Source of the DNA: Saprospiraceae bacterium
GTDB taxonomy: Bacteria > Bacteroidota > Bacteroidia > Chitinophagales > Saprospiraceae
Direction of reading: 5' to 3'
Assembly: GCA_016722295.1 (NCBI GenBank)
Contig: JADKGL010000004.1
Coordinates: 1 to 20,572, forward strand
DNA length: 20,572 bases
Within the stretch, counting starts at the first letter, position 1, and each line of letters begins with the position of its first letter. The notes beneath the pieces were generated by a model. The model did no database searches, had not been told where the DNA came from, and saw nothing but the letters and a program-made list of their open reading frames with translations. Positions 16,078 to 20,572 of the stretch are shown piece by piece. Position numbers and translations under genes: made by a program.

Positions 16078-16995
16078 TTAATCTTGAGCGATATTGATCC
16101 TGAGGTTTTTCTTCTTTGGCCCAGAGGGCCAACCGTTGACCCTCTTAACCAATGTTTTATCCGTCGCTGACTTATCACCTTCGGTTTTTCTTCTGTTACA
16201 AAGATAATCATTTTCAAATTCTACCGGTGTTTTTCTTTTTAACTCAATATGGGGTTTGTCAGAGTTATATAAGTACACACTTCGGTCAACTTCTTTTACT
16301 AATTCTTCGTATGTATTTATACTTCTATGTTTTAAATAATTGTTCTTTATAACTCCATTTATTCGTTCTGCTTTGCCATTTTCCCAAGCATATTCACACA
16401 TACTGTTTTGGATTTCTAATGCTTTGGTTATTCTTAATAATTCTTTATCATAATATTGTCCTCCTCCATCTGAATGAAGGATTAATTCATCTTCGCTTGT
16501 TATTTTTCTATCCTTTATGGCAAATAACAATGCTGGTAATGTTGTTGATTCTGTACTTAAGTTTTTGGCTGTACTGTGCCCTACTATTTTGCGCGAATAC
16601 GAATCTATTATAAAGGTTATGTAATAAAATCGACCTTTAATTTCAAAGTAGGTAATATCACTTTGCCACAATTGATTAATCCTACTTAACTTCAAGTCAA
16701 TCGTTAAATTTTCAAATCTGGTTACTCCAAGACTATTCGTTGTACGCCTGTAATTACGGGCTCTTTGGACTAGAAGTCCTTCGATTTTACAGATGTCTTC
16801 AAACCGATCTCTTCCAATCTCTTTTGGTCGCATTTTATAATAAATATCTCTAACTCCCATCATTGGATGATCTTTCCTTACTTGTTGTACTATAATTCTA
16901 ATTTGATAAACCAATATTTCTATATTGACTTTTCTTGCTAAATATTGATGTACTGATTGTTTACTTTTTCCAAGACAATTATAAAGCTCATTCAA
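16078..16995 (-). CDS. IS3-family transposase OrfB (DDE integrase core)
   Basis: The frame from the TTG at 16993-16995 encodes 305 residues. It has an N-terminal HTH_21-like part (HPMMGVRDIYYKMR) and an rve core with the DDE triad: D113 in LWQSDITYFE, D176 in LILHSDGGGQY and E210 in NGKAERINGVIK, with the conserved Lys seven residues later. The TTG overlaps the orfA stop as TTGA, so translation could be coupled. However, the frame is open further upstream through TYYLCVEYFWKNREQYRW to the A9 run at 17052-17060, so the active product is probably an OrfAB fusion made by -1 frameshifting. The chain carries out the strand cleavage and transfer of transposition. Confidence 0.9.
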   Translation of the reverse strand: MNELYNCLGKSKQSVHQYLARKVNIEILVYQIRIIVQQVRKDHPMMGVRDIYYKMRPKEIGRDRFEDICKIEGLLVQRARNYRRTTNSLGVTRFENLTIDLKLSRINQLWQSDITYFEIKGRFYYITFIIDSYSRKIVGHSTAKNLSTESTTLPALLFAIKDRKITSEDELILHSDGGGQYYDKELLRITKALEIQNSMCEYAWENGKAERINGVIKNNYLKHRSINTYEELVKEVDRSVYLYNSDKPHIELKRKTPVEFENDYLCNRRKTEGDKSATDKTLVKRVNGWPSGPKKKNLRINIAQD

Positions 16996-17417
16996 TTTCC
17001 ATCTATACTGCTCTCTGTTCTTCCAGAAGTATTCGACACAGAGGTAGTAGGTTTTTTTTTGATGTCTATTCCATAAGTTTGTTCAGCTATTTCTATCATC
17101 TTATCTTTAAAGTCTAATAGTATTTGCTTTTGACCTATGATCTTTTCTAACTCTGCTACTTTTTGCTTTAATGCTATCAGTTCTTTAGTATCACTTTCAG
17201 TCTCCAGCACAAGCCTTTCTGGTTTATCTTTCATAGTCCCAAATTTAGCTATCCACCGGTATATCGTGGCATAGCTTACTTGATAATTTTTCTTGATTTC
17301 TGAAACATTGGTCTTCCTAGATTCAAGTTCCTTAACCTTATTTAATTTGAAATTATCACTAAAATGACGCCTTCTGCGCTCATCTACACTTAACTCAAAT
17401 TCTGCCCTTTTTGCCAT
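16992..17417 (-). CDS. IS3-family transposase OrfA (helix-turn-helix)
   Basis: From the ATG at 17415-17417 the 141-residue protein begins MAKRAEFELSVDERRRR. The frame extends upstream to 17630, but that part lies outside the inverted repeat and is antisense to the neighbouring gene, so the internal ATG is chosen. A helix-turn-helix occupies about residues 28-65 (ETNVSEIKKNYQ-like, then SYATIYRWIAKFG). A leucine-zipper-like coiled coil follows at about 77-120 (ELIALKQKVAELEKIIGQKQ), ending in TYGIDIKKK, the usual junction with OrfB. OrfA binds the terminal repeats and, fused to OrfB, supplies DNA recognition. Confidence 0.88.
   Translation of the reverse strand: MAKRAEFELSVDERRRRHFSDNFKLNKVKELESRKTNVSEIKKNYQVSYATIYRWIAKFGTMKDKPERLVLETESDTKELIALKQKVAELEKIIGQKQILLDFKDKMIEIAEQTYGIDIKKKPTTSVSNTSGRTESSIDGN
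17052..17060 (-). promoter_or_regulatory. Slippery A9 site for -1 programmed frameshifting
   Basis: Nine A on the coding strand encode the KKK that ends DIKKK of OrfA. Shifting back one base here enters the OrfB frame, which is open all the way (reading TYYLCVEYFW...). Frameshifting on A runs is the standard way IS3-family elements make the OrfAB transposase. No strong downstream hairpin was identified. Confidence 0.65.
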
Positions 17418-17456
17418 ATTTCCACTTTTTTTTGGTTTATTTTTCCTTAAAAAGAG

Positions 17457-17480
17457 GTCAACGTATTTCAGGCATTGACA
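17457..17480 (-). repeat. Right terminal inverted repeat of the IS3 element
   Basis: On the minus strand it reads TGTCA followed by ATGCCTGAAATACGTTGAC, pairing with the left end at 16024-16047. It sits about 40 bases upstream of the orfA start codon, so it should also border the transposase promoter. Confidence 0.75.
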
Positions 17481-17499
17481 GTGTGAGACATGATCATTC

Positions 17500-18402
17500 T
17501 CACTGCTTAATAAGCTTATAGACTTCATTCCCAATAAACACAAAGTATGTGCCAGAACAATAATGAGCTGTTTTAATATGGATGGTATTTTCATTAGGTC
17601 TAATAGTTTCAATAATTTTTCCAAAAACATCTACAAGCTTTACTGATTTGTTAGTAAGTTCGCCTTTAATAGTTAATTGGCTAGTCATGGGATTAGGAAA
17701 CAAATTGTATTGTTTTGATGTATTAAAATTCTCTGATGTACCAAGAGGTATATTTGTATAATTTATATCGACACTGCTTAGATATGAACAATAATCTACT
17801 GGTGGATTATGACAACTTCCAACGCCTACTTGAAATTTGGAGGGAGATATAAATATAGTGATCTTATCAGGAATTAAATTAATGTTAGCGTATTTAACCG
17901 GTATTTCAAAATAAGTAAATTTACGGGCTGGGTTTAGTTCTTGCTTGGCAATCCCCAAAGTATCATTCATGTTTGTAGCTACATTAAATTTTGTAATATA
18001 AGCACAAATAAAAGCAGTATCACTATCTCTAAAACTTAACTCACTTGGAAAATACTTGTAGTAACCAGTTACAAAAGTTGGCCTAGTACTAATAGTATCT
18101 TGATATTTAATAACATCGAAATCATTATTATACCACCTTGACAATGTTAAAGCAAAATTTCCAGAGTGAGATACCGTATCTCTGTATGTTCCAAATAATG
18201 GTATAGTAAGCTCTTTTTTTTCTGTCAAAAACCTATCACAATGTATCCAGTTGTCCAACGTGTAGCCAAGTGAAACTGGAGCTTGTGTAGTATCAATAGT
18301 CCAATTCTCGAATGAGCCATTTTTTATTTGGCTGAGGCTTGCTTGTGAGTGAGCAAGAATGAGTAGTAAGATCGCAATGTAGTGTAAAATACTATTTTTC
18401 AT
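17500..18402 (-). CDS. Secreted protein with T9SS type A sorting domain
   Basis: A 300-residue protein. Residues 1-25 (MKNSILHYIAILLLILAHSQ then ASLSQ) form a Sec signal. The mature part opens KNGSFENWTIDTTQAPVSLG and has the pattern of carbohydrate-binding-like beta-sandwich proteins of Bacteroidota ('xNGxFExW... P..W....D'). The last 67 residues, from LFPNPMTSQL through VKLVDVFGKIIE to GTYFVFIGNEVYKLIKQ, form a Por-type T9SS sorting domain, so the protein should be exported across the outer membrane. No catalytic motif is seen. Its stop codon lies 20 bases from the IS3 right end, so its terminator may have been displaced by the insertion. Confidence 0.8.
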   Translation of the reverse strand: MKNSILHYIAILLLILAHSQASLSQIKNGSFENWTIDTTQAPVSLGYTLDNWIHCDRFLTEKKELTIPLFGTYRDTVSHSGNFALTLSRWYNNDFDVIKYQDTISTRPTFVTGYYKYFPSELSFRDSDTAFICAYITKFNVATNMNDTLGIAKQELNPARKFTYFEIPVKYANINLIPDKITIFISPSKFQVGVGSCHNPPVDYCSYLSSVDINYTNIPLGTSENFNTSKQYNLFPNPMTSQLTIKGELTNKSVKLVDVFGKIIETIRPNENTIHIKTAHYCSGTYFVFIGNEVYKLIKQ

Positions 18403-18405
18403 TTA

Positions 18406-18413
18406 CAAAAATA
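18406..18413 (-). promoter_or_regulatory. -7 box almost touching the start codon
   Basis: On the minus strand TATTTTTG, an exact TAnnTTTG, ends only three bases before the ATG at 18400-18402. If it is used, the message would be leaderless or nearly so. A TTG lies 16 bases upstream, closer than the usual 19-20, which weakens the case. Confidence 0.3.
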
Positions 18414-18449
18414 ATAAATTTAGAAAAACCAATTTTAAAAATAAATTTA

Positions 18450-19208
18450 TTATTTATCATATATTATCTTAAGCTCATTGACAATTTGCATGTATGCTGA
18501 ACCAACGTTAGAAAATAGTTCCAAAGCTAATAATTCTGATAAAGCCACAAGATCTGTCTTAGGTGAAATTGCTGAATCTGTTTTACGTGGGAATATTTGG
18601 ATTTTACCTAGCATAATCTTTTGATCAGACTCAACTTTCAAGGCAATACTTAACCAATCACAATCACTTAGCAAAAAGCCTAAGATTTTTTTATTTTTTT
18701 GATATGCCAATTGCAATTCTTTAAAAATAATATAATCAGACGCTATTGAATCTGGACTGATCAATAATAAATAAATATCACATTGATCAAGTGAGGTTTG
18801 TACTTCATCATCCCAATCATCACCTGGACGAATCATTGAGTCATGCCAGATCTCAACTTTATTTTCTCTAAGTAAAGGTTTCAGATATGTCAAAACTCTT
18901 TCTTTGATCTTAAAGTCCTCATGGGCATAAGAAAGAAATATTTTAAGCGGAGATTTCATTGTTTTATCTAAAAATGGGTTAAATAAATATGTTTTTATAC
19001 TTTTGATTTTTGATTCTGAATTTTTTGCTTCGATTATAAATTCCGATTCTATGTTAATTGAATTTTCTTCTACATTGCTGTATTTCACAAAATAATTATT
19101 GTCTAGTGATACTTTCATACCTTTAGGAGCTGTCACTGCAAGATTTGAATAAAATTGCCAAACATCTTTCATTACAGGGTATTTTTTTTTGTAATTCTTG
19201 AAATTCAT
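18450..19208 (-). CDS. TIR domain, C-terminal part of a Roc-COR-TIR (Roco) protein
   Basis: Residues 1-80 (PVMKDVWQFYSNLAVTAPKG and following) continue the COR-B/linker region of the frame before it. Residues about 88-220 form a TIR domain: KIFLSYAHEDFKIKERV (box 1 and helix A), VEIWHDSMIRPGDDW (BB-loop region), CDIYLLLISPDSIASDYI, then FKELQLAYQ with the Glu expected at the TIR NADase catalytic position, and KILGFLLSDCDW. TIR domains with this Glu can cleave NAD+ in bacterial immunity and cell-death systems; activity here is inference. The overlap with the preceding frame lies at an A9 run (19182-19190), and removing one A joins both into one chain. The apparent ATG at 19208 is therefore probably not a real start. 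Confidence 0.8.
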   Translation of the reverse strand: MNFKNYKKKYPVMKDVWQFYSNLAVTAPKGMKVSLDNNYFVKYSNVEENSINIESEFIIEAKNSESKIKSIKTYLFNPFLDKTMKSPLKIFLSYAHEDFKIKERVLTYLKPLLRENKVEIWHDSMIRPGDDWDDEVQTSLDQCDIYLLLISPDSIASDYIIFKELQLAYQKNKKILGFLLSDCDWLSIALKVESDQKIMLGKIQIFPRKTDSAISPKTDLVALSELLALELFSNVGSAYMQIVNELKIIYDK

Positions 19209-19689
19209 TCAAATAATCATCATTAATCCCTTTTATTACAGAATCCCTTAACTCTTGATATGCATCATTATTGTTATTAAGAAGAACTTCTTTAACAGTA
19301 TCTCGATGGTAAAATGAGATGTTTTTAAACAAATGTAAGATATGCTGATACAATTTAAAACTAATCAAAGGTTCATTCCAATAAGCAGTTATTATAATAC
19401 GAAATAAATAAGCCTTGAGCTGCTCTGTTATAGAATTTTTATAATTGGCAGATTTTACAATAACTCTCATTTGGATTGGATCAATTTCCAACCAGACTTT
19501 TACACTATTCAAAGTAAAGATCATCTTATTCTTGACATAATATTTCTGGCCTTGAAGTCCGCCAAAAAAACAAGCCAATCTATTGAACAGACCATGAGGC
19601 ATGAAGTCTTTAAATTGGACAGCAAATAATATTTCTAAACCATCTTGAGCAATTGCAAAAAGCGCATCGTGCTTATTTTCTTTCTGCAA
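19123..19689 (-). CDS. COR-B part of the Roco protein (frameshift fragment)
   Basis: The frame encodes the C-terminal half of a COR dimerisation domain: DGLEILFAVQFKDFMPHGLF, NRLACFFGG, then KNKMIFTLNSVKVWLEIDPI. This agrees with the Roco pattern 'y.f.fmP.glf.rli.r' followed by the '...w..g..l......a.v' strands. Upstream, the same frame is open past the nominal start and reads DKNYPEGPHYIIPHYLQKE, the link from COR-A. One added A in the run at 19754-19756 would fuse it to COR-A; one A fewer at 19182-19190 fuses it to the TIR part. COR mediates dimerisation and nucleotide-dependent switching in Roco proteins. Confidence 0.75.
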   Translation of the reverse strand: MQKENKHDALFAIAQDGLEILFAVQFKDFMPHGLFNRLACFFGGLQGQKYYVKNKMIFTLNSVKVWLEIDPIQMRVIVKSANYKNSITEQLKAYLFRIIITAYWNEPLISFKLYQHILHLFKNISFYHRDTVKEVLLNNNNDAYQELRDSVIKGINDDYLNEFQELQKKIPCNERCLAILFKSCSDSS

Positions 19690-19745
19690 ATAATGAGGAA
19701 TGATGTAGTGTGGACCTTCTGGATAATTTTTATCTAAAAGAAATA

Positions 19746-20000
19746 TTATATAGTTTCCAATAAATCAGCAATATCTTTAAAATTATCTTCATAAATAGAT
19801 TGAGATATTCTTCCATTACATTTTGCTATATTATCTTTACTCAGCAAATTATGAAAATCCGCTACCACTTGGTCAGGCCTTAACCATATCCAATCTTGAA
19901 GTTCTGCTTGCTCATACCATAAGATGATTCCACTTTTTCTTAATCGTCTCAATGCAGAATTAAAGTCAATGGTACTAAGATTATAATTTATTTTTTGCAT
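19746..20000 (-). CDS. COR-A part of the Roco protein (frameshift fragment)
   Basis: This piece reads SALRRLRKSGIILWYEQAEL followed by DWIWLRPDQVVADFHNLLS and NGRISQSIY, the classic COR-A helical/winged-helix segment ('L...G.I.y.....l...i.l.P.Wv...v..vl...G.l'). The nominal ATG lies within a run that overlaps the end of the preceding Roc frame (TTTTTT on the plus strand at 19991-19996). One extra A there makes a continuous Roc-COR-A chain. The fragment ends at a TAA immediately after LLETI, from which COR-B is reached by a further one-base change. Confidence 0.75.
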   Translation of the reverse strand: MQKINYNLSTIDFNSALRRLRKSGIILWYEQAELQDWIWLRPDQVVADFHNLLSKDNIAKCNGRISQSIYEDNFKDIADLLETI

Positions 20001-20572
20001 GCTAGAAGAAACAAATCATTGTACTCTATTCTATATGCACTCTCTTTACTTTCTCTATATTTAATCAATAAATCCACTAATTCTATATCAGATTCAATCA
20101 TTTCTTCTGAACGCCCTTTCTGGATTTCTAAATTAATATTTTCCACCAATATATTTCTGTAACTTTGATACTTTTGCTGATCATGGATATTCAAACTAAT
20201 ATCAAAACGATGAAATATCTGATATTGCTGCATCGTTGCCAGAACTTGACTTAGGGAACTATTATCAGGCGCCAAATCCATTTTATTCCTGATTAAATAG
20301 ATAGCATCATGAACTGGATTGTTTGTTGCAGCTTCCTTATCTTCATTCTTGTTCCTTTTTATCTCATTTTGCCTTTCTTTATCAAGATGATACTTCACAT
20401 TAGCGAGCCAATAAGCCAAATTATAATTTTGATAAGCTTCTTGTCTGCTTTCTGAATGAGGTGCATCTTCATTCAAATTACTAGCATCCTCAAAGAGAAC
20501 ACAATAAATACAGTCTGTAGTATAAAACATTTGGTAAGTCGCATGATAAAAATCCTGGCCACCAAAATCAAA
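19988..20572 (-). CDS. Roc GTPase domain of a Roco protein, partial at the right edge
   Basis: The frame is open to the window edge. It begins FDFGGQDFYHATYQMFYTTD, which contains the G3 switch II motif (DFGGQ) of Roc GTPases. CIYCVLFEDASN is the following beta-strand, and AIYLIRNKMDLAPDNS supplies the G4 guanine-specificity motif NKxD. The ATG at 20530 is internal and not the true start; Walker A (G1) and any leucine-rich repeats lie outside the window. The sequence after G4 (DISLNIHDQQKYQSYRNILV) is the helix leading to COR. The gene continues through COR-A, COR-B and TIR in other frames. Roco GTPases switch by dimerisation and usually control an attached effector. Confidence 0.8.
   Translation of the reverse strand, partial: FDFGGQDFYHATYQMFYTTDCIYCVLFEDASNLNEDAPHSESRQEAYQNYNLAYWLANVKYHLDKERQNEIKRNKNEDKEAATNNPVHDAIYLIRNKMDLAPDNSSLSQVLATMQQYQIFHRFDISLNIHDQQKYQSYRNILVENINLEIQKGRSEEMIESDIELVDLLIKYRESKESAYRIEYNDLFLLACKK

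Larger units (their letters stand above)
16024..17480 (-). mobile_element. IS3-family insertion sequence, 1457 bp
   Basis: The element has imperfect 24-base terminal inverted repeats (16024-16047 and 17457-17480, 19 of 24 positions identical), starts with TG and ends with CA. It encloses overlapping orfA and orfB genes on the minus strand, with a slippery A9 run between them. Both genes look intact, so it could be active by itself. No 3-5 base target duplication is visible at these borders, which suggests an old insertion, a rearrangement, or an end misplaced by a few bases. It lies 20 bases past the stop of the neighbouring T9SS gene and does not interrupt an obvious gene. Confidence 0.85.

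Noticed and set aside
16018..17486. Target-site duplication for the IS3 element
   Set aside because: Flanking triplets to pentamers (AGC / GTG and longer) do not match.
17418..17630. Upstream extension of orfA
   Set aside because: It crosses the IS right inverted repeat and is read against the T9SS protein's C-terminus; the ATG at 17417 fits the family length.

Overview
The window comes from an AT-rich member of the Bacteroidota, most likely a Saprospiraceae-like lineage. Evidence: two proteins with C-terminal type A (Por) type IX secretion (T9SS) sorting domains, a giant SprB-repeat protein with a gliding-motility-type (CHU_C) C-terminus, a DUF5777 beta-barrel, and several upstream boxes matching the Bacteroidota promoter (-7 TAnnTTTG, sometimes with TTTG near -33). 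The family placement is inference; no rRNA or tRNA gene was seen.

Layout. (1) 1-3683, minus strand: an electron-transfer operon in the order EB_dh-type cytochrome, small c-type cytochrome, DUF5777 beta-barrel, mono-heme cytochrome c, Tat-like small protein, exported protein running off the left edge. Every gene is broken by one or more single-base frameshifts, yet the families remain readable. (2) 3684-4579: mostly non-coding, with a 59-codon ORF (4038-4217) behind a nest of three overlapping palindromes. (3) 4580-10728, plus strand: one giant secreted adhesin-like gene (about 2049 aa) with a single frameshift near 4933. (4) 10991-13766, plus strand: an Asp-box beta-propeller lipoprotein, an NAD(P)H-dependent FMN reductase, and a small lipoprotein whose promoter abuts a decayed AAA ATPase (DUF4143) lying on the minus strand. 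(5) 13971-18402, minus strand: a parallel beta-helix T9SS protein, a complete IS3-family element (16024-17480, orfA/orfB with a run of nine A for -1 frameshifting), and a second T9SS protein. (6) 18450-20572, minus strand: the C-terminal part of a Roco protein, Roc GTPase - COR-A - COR-B - TIR, split over four reading frames by three indels at runs of A.

How it fits together. The secreted proteins fit a surface-attached, polymer-handling lifestyle. The left operon looks like a periplasmic/outer-membrane cytochrome module. The Roc-COR-TIR gene is the most unusual item: a signalling GTPase joined to a TIR effector, a layout that suggests regulated NAD-type chemistry or defence, though this is inference. 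Frameshift density is very uneven (about one per 200-250 bases in the left 3.7 kb, one in 6.1 kb in the giant gene). This needs raw-read checking before any gene is called a true pseudogene.
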